DNA from: Trichuris trichiura
Lineage: Eukaryota; Nematoda; Enoplea; Trichinellida; Trichuridae
NCBI GenBank assembly: GCA_037903355.1
Contig: JBAJFE010000052.1
Location: 248,001 to 312,000 of the forward strand
DNA: 64,000 nucleotides
Reading direction: 5' to 3'
Below, in pieces: positions 13,801 through 27,881 of the stretch; the stretch's first letter is position 1; every line of letters begins with the position of its first letter. Made by a program: the position numbers and the translations under genes. Below the pieces are notes generated by a model, which was not told the origin of the DNA, ran no database searches, and saw nothing but the letters and a program-made list of their open reading frames with translations.

Positions 13801-14839
13801 TAATGTTAAAATGACAGCTTCATGTTAACAGGGCACAATCTCATCTTACGGCGGCAACGACTGTAACACAGGCCCACAAGTACGTTTGTGCAACAGATGG
13901 AAATGCGGCGCGTTTTAAAACTTTTCCTGCGCTGCCGTAGGATAAAAACAAAATCTTCTTAAAGCCGAAAACAAAACAAAAAATTTTGAAAGCTTTGATT
14001 TGTAGCGCTTAAGAAGTTTTGATACAAAGTTTTTGCCGTATTTCCATGGCAACAAAATCCATTGGTCATTTGCAAGGCGGCCAGCGGGAGCGAACGGGTC
14101 GAAAACTAAGTTTCTTAAGTAATCAGTCTTGCAGCGACGTAAAACAGATTGAGTTTTCTTAGACCTTGTTAAACGAAGCGTTCAATGTATGCCCCTTTCA
14201 ACTAATGATTTCGGTGTGGCATTTGAAAATTTCGAAATGCCAACAGCTTGTTGCTCTGAAATCATGTTGGACGCTGGAAGTATTTAAATTCCAACAGAGA
14301 GACAATCTTTCTGTTCAGAAAGCCAGAAATTTGCACGTAAGCTCAAGGTACCACAGAAGTCAATAAGCTTCCAGCTGTTCTGCGAATGTATCAAAAAGCT
14401 CAGCTCTTAGGGAGCATTAATAAATGAAAATTCCCACATAATAAGCAACCCGATAAAACTTCTAGGCTGAAGCGGGAAACTCCAAGCTGCTCATAGCTAG
14501 TGACAATCAGTCCAGCAGCTCTGCCCGTTCAGGTAACTGATATTTCTAAAGTATGCCGATCCCCACAACCTGCTTTTACCTGATGAGCTTAACGTCAGGC
14601 TGAAAAACATGCACAACTCAAACAATCGGTAAATAAAAGGTTAAATTAACTTCAATCAAAAATGCACAAACTTATTAAACAGTTTGGTACCCCTTGATCG
14701 ATTATGCAAAGCAAAAGGCTCTTCCCAATTAGGCATAAGTCATTTTCCCACTTTAGACAACGTATTGTTATTAATAAATACTTTAGCGCTTTACATTATC
14801 AATTCTTTTCAAGACTTTCTCGACAGTGAATAATTATGC
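7825..14839. other. No gene recognised
   Basis: This is the region upstream of the DPP4-like gene. The AG at 7831-7832 suggests a 5' untranslated intron or trans-splice site. The rest is A-rich and shows only short open frames without family features. A slightly GC-richer patch at about 11390-11580 has short open frames on the minus strand and may be an old mobile element. Small exons could be hidden here. Confidence 0.35.
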
Positions 14840-14967
<128 letters not shown>

Positions 14968-17900
14968 GTTTGACTTGAGGTAGTAAAACAGCTATACGAA
15001 TAAAAGCTGTCATATTTTGAAAGGCCAAGTTATTATCCATTGCATACAGTAAAGGAGAACCCAATCAAATTGGGTGACAATATTTAGCATCTTTGCAGTG
15101 AGATAGTACAGGTACTACAATGCTAGCCGATCCGGTAGTGCTTTAATGGGAGGCAAAACGTCGTCTCGACAATGACAGAGTTTTCTATTAATTAAAAAAT
15201 TGCTGATCTTAAGAAACGCGCTCTGCAAAGAGATTACCAGAGTGAGGAGTCGAAAGCGCTGAAGAGGCGCACAAAGACGTCTCGAAAACGCATCAATTTT
15301 CATTCTCATTTGGACTGCCCAAGAATCGATGCGAAACCTCCCAATCGAACAAGGTTAGTCAAATGCGGCCGGACTTTTTGGTTAAATGACATTCGCATAC
15401 GCTCCGCCTGAAGAAGGCAATCTCCGCAGATGCAGCGAACGTCGATGGTAACGCGAAATTCGAGTAACCGAACAAATGAATTGTCTCGCAGTATTTCTGA
15501 AGCAGAGAAACTTAGTAAAGAGCAATTTAGCAACTTCCGTCAGCTAATATTCCAGAAAGTAATTCATGCAACGTTAACCACACGACGTCAGCATTTCCTA
15601 TTGATAAGCAAACGGGAAGTGCAAGAGAAAATAAAGTTGCAAACGTCGCGGCAGTCGTAAAATGAAACTTGCATTACAAGCTGTGGAATCATGTTGCAAA
15701 GAAAACTTTGCCAGTCAAAAGGGTGAAATTTCGAGAGTGCCGAAGTAGAATGATCTTCCGCAGTGTTGACTGACTACAGGCGGTAACATGTACTTTTTTT
15801 CATGCAATGGCAGCTAAGATAATAAAAGTAATTTTGCAGTTCATTTGTGCTTGTACTGTTTGGCTGAAGAAATATGTTTCGACCACTGAATGTACGACAC
15901 CCCGTTCACAAATGAGTAAACTGCATGCCAACATATTCCAATGAACCAAAGAAGCAGCCCTTTACACCAAAGCCGAATGGAACAACGGTCAGAGTTTTGA
16001 AGCGCCGATAGAAGAATTGGTCAGGAATTCCACAACACCTACACGAAAGCGCGGTTCCACTGGCCGAAATAAAAACGTGGCTACAATGATTTTCACTGAG
16101 TTCACACGAGTTAAGAATGAAAGGTGCCATAAATCATTCGCGATAAAGCGGAGAGGAAGAAAAACGCAAGCAGGAACCGCCTCGCTTATCAACGCAAGCG
16201 CACCAATTCTTCAGAAAATGCGTGACACTTCAAGTGCCGACTCAGAAAACGGGGATATTTGCGCTCACCCAGCACGAACAGGGTACTTTGCTGTGAAAAA
16301 GACATCCCATTGTTCAGCTTACAGAATTATCGTACAAGTATGCCAACAGCGAAACACAAATAAATTAGGCAGAAAAATACACGAGAACAAAGTCTCAAAA
16401 ACTTTACTAACAAAGTTATGTTATGCGTATTTCCCAACTAAAAGGTTCAATATTATTGGTCCAGTTCAGATTTGTTCAGGGGCATTACGAAAGTCTGCCA
16501 GCCCGCAAGAAAATGGGTTAAAACAGCGAGAACGTAAAGACGTACAACTTCTCAAAAACCTGACACAGGATATACCAGAAACCCAATTGCACTCCTATAA
16601 ACGGTAAGGCTATTAATAAAGTTCGAAAGTAGGATTATTGTCTAGAATGAGCTCAACTGAACGCAGCTGTCTTTCGTTTCCCCTTCCAACCTTTGACAAT
16701 TGAACATGGACAGTACAACACGGTTTTTGAATGCGCAAGACATTGAAGCTGTATAGCCCTCACCATTCTTACCATCGGTTGCCACAAAACTTTACGCACA
16801 GGTAAAGGCTGTTTAACTTAGGCTTAAAGAAGCCTTAGTAAGACTAAATACGTGAAGTTGTGCGCCTCAATATCTCTTCTTTGCCTTCTCTAATCGCGAA
16901 AGACCCTGAATAAGGAAGCTTAGTAGTTCTACAAAGAGTAAAAAATGACCAATAATCCCGCAATGTTTTGAATAAAAGTGGTAAAACTGGAAATTGCACC
17001 TATACCTTTCTAGATGGCTCACTCTGTTAAAACGTAAGACTTGGCAAAAGTTGTGGGACGTTTTCTAACTAACATATGAACGACTGCATCAGCAACGACA
17101 ATAATTTGATGAGTAACACTTTGTTTTACTTCATCCGTCGCGCCAACGCAATTTCACCCGTAGACATTGCATAGAAATGCGTGTTAAAGCTTGCGTGCAA
17201 AAATTTCGCAAGTACGCGTTCTTTTGAACCCACTTCTTAGCTTCAAGTTCAACCATCTCCGCCCACTGCGGGCAAGAAAGGACAGCGACAAGACATCATA
17301 AAACAAAGTGCAACGCCCTCGTGCAACTTTTGAAAGCAGTACATGCCCACGAAACGAACCACTGTAGTCACAAATGACAGAAAAAGCAAAGTTGAAGAAA
17401 TCAACATCCCTAGTTTGTGAAATAGGTGCGTGTCAAAGGTGATCAGTCATTAGTGGGCCCTCTAAATTTATTCAGCTGTGCTGTCTGCTTAACCTCGAAG
17501 TAGAGAATTAAAATCTGAAGAACGGGCTGATAGACGCTAAAAACATGCACTTGCGGCAGCGGCGAAAGGAACCAAAAGAACGAAGGACAAAAGAACAGGC
17601 AAGTCGAGATTTCTAGCACAAAGCAAAAGAAGCAACAAAAGTATGTACGGTGCCTACCTGAAATTCCTCATGGATCACAGGAAGGTTATTTGTGAGAGAA
17701 TGTCAAGCTTTGACGTAGGTTCGAACTTAGAATAGTAGCTACTTCACTAGACGAGATGGCTCAGAAAACATTAAGACGGCTTTTCAAAACAAGGTCAGGC
17801 AAAGCTACTTGAATAACATGCTATTTTCGATATGACAGTCAGTTGTCAACATCAGTTTTATTCAAATTTGTGTCACTAAGCATTCTCACTTCTAGTTCGC

Positions 17901-20900
17901 GCAGAACCTGAAGAGGTTCCCTACATCGTCAGTGATCTGCCACACGAACATTTTATTTGAGCAGCTGTCAATCGGGCCTGGCAAGAAAGCCGTAGGCTAA
18001 GAAGGAAATTGCGCTGCTTCGCTGGAGACTCGATGTCTAGCTCTAACGCTGACGTGACAAGCCTTCACTGCCTATAATTCAATTCTTCTGGTTCCCGGCA
18101 GGGGTTTCATTGGATTAATGTTCATCTGTTGGTTTGGCTTGTGACTAATTTCAAAATCAAACTCAGGAACGGTTTGCACCTTGTAGAGCGCAACATGTCA
18201 ACTAAAGGACATTTCCATTGCCTAGGTAGCTGAAAGTTACTTAGAGATTGCAAAACTTCGTAACCCCGTCTCGGCTGACGATGACGTAGAGAGGATATCC
18301 GCAATCAAACATTCTGTGCAGCAGACAGCCAGCTACTTTTCGAACTATACATTCCAAGTCGCCTTTAGCTGATGGATGTGCACGTCGCACAACATTTATT
18401 TGAATTGACAGAGAAAAAGATCATGAAATTAAAAAAATAAGGCCTACGCATAATCCGTATATCGAACAGCTTGACAACCTGTACAAGCCTTTTTGCCAGG
18501 ATAAAATCACTTAAAACCTTAAGGTTGCTCCCGCCAGTGTAATTCATAAGGTCATTCATGCTTGACTTGCTACTTTCTTGCTACTTTCGGATGTAATATG
18601 CAAACAAGTTAGCTCATGAAAAAAGACGTCAAGAATGATTTTTCATAAAGTAAAAGAACTGACCACGTTTCACTGATACGAATGATAAAGTGATCATATG
18701 TTCACTCATTCTCAAAGGTATTTAATGCATCCGAAAAAGGAAAGGCTTGGCAATCATCAACAAATAGAGTACCTCGTTTCGGGTCAAACCCGCTTTAGTC
18801 AACGGATGACTCGTTCTTGTTGTAAAGGGTGCATCGGTGCACAGTGCTGACCGTTTGCCCATTTCCGATGTTGTGGTGTTTTGTCACAAGACAAGCGGAG
18901 ACCGGCACGGCCTACCGGCAATGGGTAAACAAGGAAAGCATCAATAGTGCGCAGTTATGACTATTAGACCACCATCTCGTAACAGAGGGTTTGATCAAAG
19001 TCTAAGCATTTACTTGCGGCATGTGGCGCCACTGTCGAAGAAAGCAAAATGTAGAAAGAGCCAACGGTGAATTAGCTGTGCTGCACCTGCCGTGTACTGA
19101 CCCATAAGACGTTAATGTTAAAACTAAAGCAGCGAAAAAGAAAAGAAGCTAAGCGAGATCTGGAACGCTGAGGTCAACATTTGTTACACATTTGTTTAAA
19201 GCTCACAGCAAGCAGTAGGTTTAGTTTTGCAAAAAACGATGCAGGAAAGGACAAAGAGCTCGATGAAGAAGTAAGAAAACAACTTGGACGTTCGCTGCAT
19301 AGAAGTAAAAAAAGCAGGTGAGCAAAAGAATTTACGTGCAGAATGCTATAGGCAAGGGAATAATTGAAGAAGATTGAAAGGAAGAAAAAAGCTCGTTTAT
19401 TGCAGACAGTCCTACAACGCTCAGAAAATGCGTATTATCAATAGTGAACACTAACTCCGAAAGTTTTAGGCGATTGTTCAGCGATGCAAGCACAGATACT
19501 ACTGCGAACACAATAGATTAGTTGTTCAACAACGTTAGATCGGACCATGCGACACAGCTCTTTGCTGACACAAAAGTATCAGGTAAATTTGTAACGTCTA
19601 ACTCCTACTTCTACAAAAGCTGGAAACTGTCATAGGTCAAGTCTAATCCACACCAAGAGTTGTTCGCGAAAAACTTTAATTGGATAGCAGAAGCCGGGAA
19701 ACTGACGTAGGTAAAAAAGGTGGCACAAAAGGAAACCATACAACGGTTACTAACCAGCTTGCTGACCGCTTGGAATGTTCCCACTCTTTTGATAAACTCT
19801 AATCGATTACAAGAAATGCAGTGCATCCATAATTGAAAATACCTGCATGCAATAATACTGTTTAGAAAGACGCGATCAGAATGGCTGGTAGTGGAAAGAA
19901 AAAACAATGCGCAACCGCTCACTCACCCTGTAAGCGGTGTTCCCATTCATTATGCTATTTTGAGAGTAAAGCACATTGGGTGGAGTTGAAACTGCACAAA
20001 TGCTTTAAGTGCTCGTTTATCTTCCCTCAGCTATTTGTTAGAACAGGAAATGGTCAAGCCGGTTCGTGCTACGCAGGTAGCTGCAACAGAACGCGGCCGA
20101 TAATGCCCGCATCCTGTTTGCTAGCCTGAAGCAACGTATGAATTATCGTCACAACATCGAATTAACGCAGCAGTTAGCTACACGCAACTACTACGTCATC
20201 AATGGCTTGAGTACTCTTTCCAGAAAAGCCTTTCTTTTATGCCTTTCAAGAGTGTGTCACTTCACTTGCGCTTTTTGCCGGTGAGCAAAAGAGAACCTTT
20301 CAAGCAGACTACTAATGCTTTAAGCAGATTGGTACAACCGGTTTCTATGGGAAGGAGGAAAGTCAAAATTTGCCTAGAACGTTTTCAACCTTTTCACCTT
20401 TGCGCTACTATCTTGAAACCGATAAAGCACACACTGTCGTGACGGAATGGTTCAGTTGCCTAGGAAATTTTAAAATAACAAGGTCAGCTGCTGTTTAGCT
20501 ACTCTATAGCTGCCAATACGCCGCATAGATTGAGACCAAATTCGCAGCGAAATGTTGTCGGAAACTTCAACTTTCAATGGGCCAGCTTGAATGTCAGAAG
20601 CATTTATGCCACCCTCGACAAATATTCACAGACTAGCTGCTTACCCAAGAAGACTATTCTTGTTCTTTCAAAGCACTGTTGACTAAACAGGGCAAGAAAT
20701 TAGCGTGAAAATTTGAATAAACTAAGGCCTAGCACAGCACTGCTACTCATAAAGGCTCAACAACTGATGGCTGCCAATAGTCAAGTTCAAATAACATCAA
20801 AATACCGTAGCTGTACTATCTCTGCGTAGCAAGGTGCAGTGTCTATGGATCATGCCGACAGCAATTTGCGTGACGAAAGACAGCGATAAAGCAAAGATCG

Positions 20901-23900
20901 GTGAGCCCACACTGCTTTGCGCAAATTATTTGGAAACGTCAAAATTACACATTTTCTTAAAATGGAGCAGTTTCGATTTTTCGGAAAATTTCCATTTGAG
21001 AAATGGGACGCTTTTGAGCAAGCAGTAGTCGGCTCAAAATGCTTTGCCTTCAAAGCGGTTGTCAATTTCTTAAAATGGACCTTCCGGTAGAACCACTTTC
21101 AAGGCAATCGTGCCCGGAACCCTGATCGACTCGCCTCGCCTCTCCGCTTCGTTAAACCCTCAAACTTCCGGCAGATATTTGTACTATGTCCAAAGAGGAA
21201 AGAAAAACAAGCTTGGTGCTGGAGTATTTAACTACAATTCATAACAGCAATTTCAACGCGCCTTTTCCGTCCAGAAATTTGCCATAAGTTTACATTTTCT
21301 GCGTTGATTACGAAGTGGCAGAAACTATGCAAAAATGTCACCGTCTTAAAAAAGTCAAACTGCGCTACATTTGTTTTGCGAGATTAACTATCAGTAGCCA
21401 TTGCTAATGATCACGCGTTGTTTCATGCTTTTCAGAAAACAAATAAAGAAGAAACTGCAAAACGATGACGCAAGGCAATGACAAGATGGAGAACAGCTGT
21501 TGATAATATTAATAGGTCAAGCTCGTTTAGGGAAATAGCATTGAGAAGTCCTCATCGCCAGCGAGTTACCACTCAATTTAATATAGCATATATATAGTAA
21601 CCTTTACTACTGATTATAATTATTTTAAATGGACACTGGCTGATGCGACATGTCCGTTGACCGCTCCACGCTGGTGTTAGCTTTGTTTCTTCAAACTGGC
21701 TGTGAAGGGAAATAAGCAAATGTCCCAGCAATGAAAGAAAGTCGTTAAGAGGCATGAAAAATATTCATTCTCACATTTTCGCATTGAAACTGACCGATTC
21801 AAAACTGAAGTCTTCGTACCACCTGTGCCTACCCGTCCAAAAAATGGTTGAAAACTCTCAGCATTAAAAAGAAACTGTGCTTGAAGCTAGACACTCATTA
21901 CGTCAATGATGCGCAGTCAGATTGAACTTTATTTCTAATTGTCGCCTTTCCTCTCGCTTATACATTAGACAGACGGTTGACAATAGTATTTCGGTTATTG
22001 AAAAACATGCTGTAAGCAAAGACTTTGGGAAGACGAATGAGCCTTTTACAATAAGTCATACGAGAGATGATCATAATTTGAATTTAGAAGGAATCGATCG
22101 GAATAAGTTTTACTTCAATTTTTCATCATACAATACTCGCCAGCATTGTTCCTTTGTGATGTAGAAACTTTTGCGCTTTAAAACAAAGAGTTATTTTTCA
22201 TTTTGTATTAACGGTTCAAGCAGGAATGCGCCCCCTAGAACTAACATATCGAAAACAGCACATGACATGACCAATGAATCTGACGAATCGACTACTTCAA
22301 AATAGATATATTATGGTTGCACATAAATGTTCATTCATGGATGCGTATGGCTCCACCTACAAAAAAGCAAGAGCGCTCAGCCGCTACTGTTTACTTAATT
22401 TGAAGACGTCAATGGAAAAGCATTTTCCATTATACGGTTCAAGAAGTGACGCAAGTAGTTACAGTCACATTCATATCTACTTTAAATGAGCTGAGAAAAG
22501 TCAAAAAGATGGAATATGCCCAAGTATGTACTTCACCTGAGTTACGGAAAGCGGACGACTTCAACTACAGTTCTGCTGGATTTTTCTCTTGCGCAACAGC
22601 TATAACCAATTTATTTGCCAAGGTGCCATTTATTATAATCACAAAGACTGAATCTTTTATGATAGCCAAAAATGGCTAATACAATAACACTAGGATACTA
22701 GTGTGTTGAAGCAACTCTTCAAAACAAATTTGAATTCCCAGAAATAGATTTTCTTTGCTACAGGGATAAGATTGAAGACATTCATCTCAGAGTTATCCAA
22801 CGTAGTTCGCACTATGAAAATGACAACCGACAGCAACCGTTTGCTGCTGATCGTTCAAACTGATAATTCGTAAAATGCAATGAACGTGATAAGCTTTTTC
22901 TTCAATCTAAGGCGGCTAATTTTACCTCAAATGATTACGCGCAAAAGATGAACCCAATCCGTTAAGAAACTACACTTCATTCATCATATGCCGCAATCTG
23001 TCATCAACAAATTATCATTCTCTGAAATGTGTAACGCCTAAAGAAAGAGGCGTCAAGTGCTTTCATGAAACTTGTAAAAACAGAACAATACCACAGGCTT
23101 TTTTTAGATGGAGTTAAAAACTTCAGTTCCGAAAAGAATAGAAGCATCCCAGCAAGGGATGTTGCGGTTCTTTCCGCTTGCAAGCAAGTATCAACTCCAA
23201 TGCTTCTTATTTTGAATGACAGTACTGCTCGGATACAAAAGTAGTACTTGCGGATCATAAACATCAAAATTCGTTGTTATTTTTCGCAGACACTTTAAGG
23301 ACTCATCTATGAAACAGTTTAAGTCACACATAGGAACTAATTATTAAAACTTTACGTTCAAAAAAGCAATATTGAAACTACAGACGGCAAACGTGGCGCG
23401 TATTAATTCAATATAAAGCAATTATGCCCCTACTTTTCTATCATTCTGTCATTCCGCTAATCTGAACAAAAATGTTAATAAACGTACAGCGTCATTCGCT
23501 AGAGTTTCCATGGTACAAGCTGGCTAGCAACTTTGGACTGATGAAGCATATCCTAGGAACCGTGCAATACAAAATCGACGTGCCAAAACTAAAATGAAAG
23601 ACAATTTCGATAATATCCGCAGTCCTCCCTGTTGGCATCCGTTTAAAAGTCAGTTTGAACAGAACAGACGAACTCTATGTTAAGGTCTCAGTTTCCCCAT
23701 TTAGCCCTCGGACAAAGAAGCGCAACTAATTGAACAACAGCTTTTGCAATGTGAAGGAACGCGTTTCATTTGCTAAGCTCCAAATGTTAACGTTTAATCT
23801 TTCATTTCAGGCACAGACTGAGATGCATCAAGAATAAACGTTAAGCTGACTGAAATTAGTAAGAAATAGTTTTCAGCTGTTTAGACGTCATTGGCAAACA

Positions 23901-26900
23901 ACCTATACTATTAACGTTTTTCGCAACAACAGCTATAGAAGCCTTTAAAATCTTTAAGGTGAGTAGAAGCTACAAAATTATTGAGGTTAATCAACCGAGT
24001 CAGTGCGAAGAAGCGGAAGCCATCTCTACTGTGCTGACCACTGGCTGAAAAGTCGAAGCTAAAAATTGAGCTCAAGACGAGGAATGCAAAATGCCAAAGC
24101 AATTTTCGTAATGATGTTGAAAAACGTCATTCCGAAAAGTACTTATGCAACAAAGAAAATTAATTGCAACGCATCTAGCGAGAGTGGGAACTGATAAAGG
24201 AAAGCAAAATGGGTTTTGGATATAATGTTCGGAAAATGATTAGTACCTTCGCACACAAACAAGTACACGAACGGAGAAGGCGCACTGGCCATCTTTTGAG
24301 CGTCTCCTTCCAAGGGTATGAACCACTATAAGTAATTTATAGCGCCATTACGCATTTACTCATTAATATCAACTGGTGCAATAGCCCACGCATAGTAAAG
24401 TCAATCATATGCATGAGAATCTGATTGTTCAATCACTCTCATCTTTCATTAGTGACAGTTCTCTCATCAGAGTGATCAATTTGTCACTTAGACAATGCAT
24501 AACGATGGAAAGTCTGTCGAAGTCTAAGTCAAATTTGCGTAAAAGGCTCTGTTTAATGCAAACAACAAGAAGGGTACATTTGGTTCTTTAGCAGTTGATG
24601 CAGACCATTGTGGATAACAAATTAAATGATCATCCAGACACACTGTGCCTGAAGGAAATGACCTGGAAGAAAAGCAACTTGAACAAAGGGTTTTATGGAA
24701 GTGAACTTAAGAGGTCCATTCAGCTACATTAGTCCTCCTCCTAGCGCCAAAGCCATCGTCCCGACACTTTGCTGCTTGAGATTATTTCATCGCGTTTCAT
24801 GCACCACACTTCAGTTTGATCTAACCCATAAACGCTGCCCTGAAAGCGGGTAGACAAATTACAAACAAAATTGCTTTTCCGCTGCAATGGAATACCGCAT
24901 GACTAACATCACTAGCACCGTTGGCAAATATTGATACAGTGCTTATAAAATGAATACATGCTTTGCTGCAGTGCAGAGATTTAGCGAAAAGCGATACGCG
25001 AGGTCATGTAGCGCAAGACAGGTATACTTTAAAACAACGCGTTTTTCTTTTGAAATAAAAGGAGTCAGCATAATGCCCAGCCGTTAAGAGCGAACTTGAA
25101 ATTTGCGCTGCTGATCTAATTCGATGATGCAACGCAGGAAAACTGAAGAAGCAGCCTTCAGTTTTTTACTTTAAGCTTCACTGCTGAATTGTCTGCTTTA
25201 GTTGTCTATGCAATATCCGCACAGCCTGCATAATCACGCGAACTCCGCTTTCACTGGAAGGCAGTCAGTGTGCTGCAAGAAAGGATTATATTTATAGCGT
25301 GCAGCAGAAGCGAACGTTAATGAAGTAACGGAATAGTAAGTTATTTCAACGTAATTGATATGTGCATGCTGCAACAGAAAAGAGGACAATTAAACGATCA
25401 CAGCTGAATTACGCAGTAGGAATAATGGGAGCAGCAAAATAAATAGACTTGGGGCGTCAACAAGAAGAGGGACTTCCTTATTGACTTGCCTAGAATCTCG
25501 ACGATAGTAATGAACTCAACGAAAAGCTCTAGATTCCTCTTGACACTGAGCTAAAGCACGGACTTGAGAAGGCGGTTGAAAAAGCTTACAACCACACTGA
25601 GTCGTAAAACATTTTTGATATCATGAAATGGAAATGGGAAGAACACATTCGCAAAATAAACCTGCAATCTCAAAAGGATCTTAAGCAATTGTTATATCGC
25701 CAAGAAACGTCTCGGAAGTGAAATGGAAAGACCCGCAGGAAAACTTCACGGACAAACGTAACCAACCCCATTTATGGCGCGCAACAGGTTTTCTAGCGCC
25801 TGGCAAACATTAGGGAATCACTGATTGTTAAATACTCTGTACCGTGGCAGCTGCAGCAGCGCAGGAGTCTCGCAAACGTTATATGATATAAATAAAACGC
25901 ACATGTGCTCTAGCTTAGGCACGCAAATGAAAAAATGCAATATGGTTGAGGAAAAGTGATACTTTAACGGCAATGAAAGCACCCAACGTTAGTCGGAGCA
26001 AAGAAGTCAACTAGCAGTCAATATAAGCAAAACTGGTTCTTCTGAATGTTTAACTAATATGCAACGATTAGTTTTTGTTTCCCACCCGAAACCAGCAGAA
26101 AATTGGCCACTCTTATTGAAACTTATGTAGCACCTAATTCCGCAACGCATCATGACAAAAGTATAGCTACTGCGGTTGCGGCAAGGGAAGTTTAATCAAA
26201 TAGCTAATGTTTGCGCTTGGTAAACCACTAGGTGCATTATGCTTACAACGAATGGTCATTACCTTATCGGAGATGTACTCCACATCACTGCCGCAGATAT
26301 CATCTTCTGACATGTCGCTAAGTGATGTAGCTCACAGGACCTAGTGAAAGCATTTAGTGTAACCGCGCATATACAGTAAATCAAAATAGCATTTAAGACC
26401 ACTCAGCTGCTGGTAGTAAGTACAATGCATTATGTCCACCGCAGTGAGTAAAATGACGTTAAGAGAACTTCTTCCTTCACGAGACTTCAAAATCGTTTAA
26501 AACCAAAGAAGGCTCAACTGAGGAATCCAATTAGCCTTATATTCACTTCATTCCCCGCTGAAAACGAGCTCAATCGATCGCAGACGAATTTAGGCTACCG
26601 TCAATTCAGCCATTAGTGCAAAAGGGACGTCCTTAACCTGATGCAGACCGTTAGGTCAGACTTGCAGTTCGAGCTTTGCCGATAGACAGCAAAGAAAACG
26701 CCTAAATAACGCAGCTCAATCTGGCCATCAGTTTGCTGAGATGAAATTATGAAAATTAAACAAGTCCGCTAATCCGCACTACAATTTTGCACGGCGACCG
26801 TAGCCAAAGATTTCTTGCGCATTAAAAAACTCATGCAAAGTCATTTACGTTCAATTAATCACCAACAGGGTCACCGGAGACCCAGAATGAATAAACAAAA

Positions 26901-27694
26901 TGTCAAACAAGCTCATGTTACGTTATTGCATTCCGTATTGATCTGTCAAAATGACATAAAAGGTTATCGAACATAGACTAGATTTAATAATGTTTCTCTA
27001 ACACGCTGCATGGAGCGCCTATGCAGTTTTGTCGCCATTTTAAAGCACGCTACGGTGATCACAAGTCGCTTGACGTTAAACTAAAAGTTGCGCGCAATCT
27101 GCGCAAGTGTCAGGCTTCCTAACTTACCAGGACGATGAAAACAAAACAAAGTGAAATAGAGTATAGTTAGTTTCGTATGACCTTTGGAAAAGAGCTTAAC
27201 ATTAATCTAGGTTCTTTGCACATGTTTAGTTCTAATCGCCATTGCTTAAAGTAAAATGCAGCTGGCCACATTTTAAATTCTGATTAATAAACGGGATCAA
27301 CAAAAAGCTGATTATGAGCATTGTCTATAATTCCAAATGCGGAAATAGAAAATCCCTGATGTATACAGCGTTTCATGACTAACGGCAACTGTGAATCCTG
27401 CTTCTCATTACTTGCCACAAACTGCTTCTGTGCTAACGTTTTATGTAAAATCTCTAGCAACGATCAAACAATCCACACTTGCGTCATCCACCAAAGGCGC
27501 AGCAACAGTCCAACTGTTTGACGAGTACATTTAGCTTGCATAAGTTAAGTGCAGTCAGTAAATGAACAATAAACTTTTGGAATCATACAAAAGGAACATC
27601 TACGCCTGTAGTTCAGACGTGCTAAACAAAGTAGTTTAGTTTCTTGTTCAAGACCTATGCGGAACTGAAAAATAAAATGTGCAGCAAGTCTAAT
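14968..27694. other. Long stretch without a supported gene
   Basis: I found no splice-consistent exon chain and no recognisable domain. The longest open frame (16017-16607, plus) is Lys/Arg/Asn/Ser-rich and featureless. A short hairpin lies at 18853-18930. A degenerate copy of the GGGTC/GACCC hairpin core may lie at about 18780-18810. The rest is unique, A-rich DNA, either intergenic or a large intron. Confidence 0.35.
18853..18930. repeat. Short imperfect hairpin
   Basis: The sequence GTTTGCCCATTTCCGATG at 18853-18870 is nearly complementary to 18912-18930 (CTACCGGCAATGGGTAAAC), with a loop of about 40 bases. It could be a small RNA hairpin or the ends of a tiny foldback element. Nothing else supports transcription. 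Confidence 0.45.
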
Positions 27695-27881
27695 CATAAT
27701 GCAAAGGTTTTATTACGGAATAGTTCCCGTTTTTAATGCGCGTAAACTCCGGAGCTTTCGGGTCGACCGGGACCCGAAAGCTCCGGAGTTTACGCGCATT
27801 AAAAACGGGAACTATTCCGTAATAAAACCTTTGCATTATGAAAACATACGGTCCTGTACGAAGGAACCACATTTTCAAGTA
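27695..27881. repeat. Perfect 146-bp palindrome, foldback family A
   Basis: Two 70-base arms at 27695-27764 and 27771-27840 are exact reverse complements around a 6-base centre. The inner ends read CTTTCGGGTC and GACCCGAAAG, and outward follow CTCCGGAG, CGGGAACTATTCCG and a TTTGCATTATG end. To the right, the family tail begins with GAAAACATACGGTCC and ends near CACATTTTCAAG. The same tail flanks other family A copies at 29.9, 33.1, 58.5 and 62.8 kb. The short open frames on both strands are a by-product of the palindrome. Confidence 0.95.

Noticed and set aside
16017..16607. 196-codon open frame on the plus strand
   Set aside because: No recognisable motif, basic low-complexity composition, no splice or promoter context, and a second open frame on the opposite strand.
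18840..18960. GC-richer minus frame near the hairpin at 18.9 kb
   Set aside because: Only about 43 codons, no start and no splice sites; the composition is explained by the hairpin.
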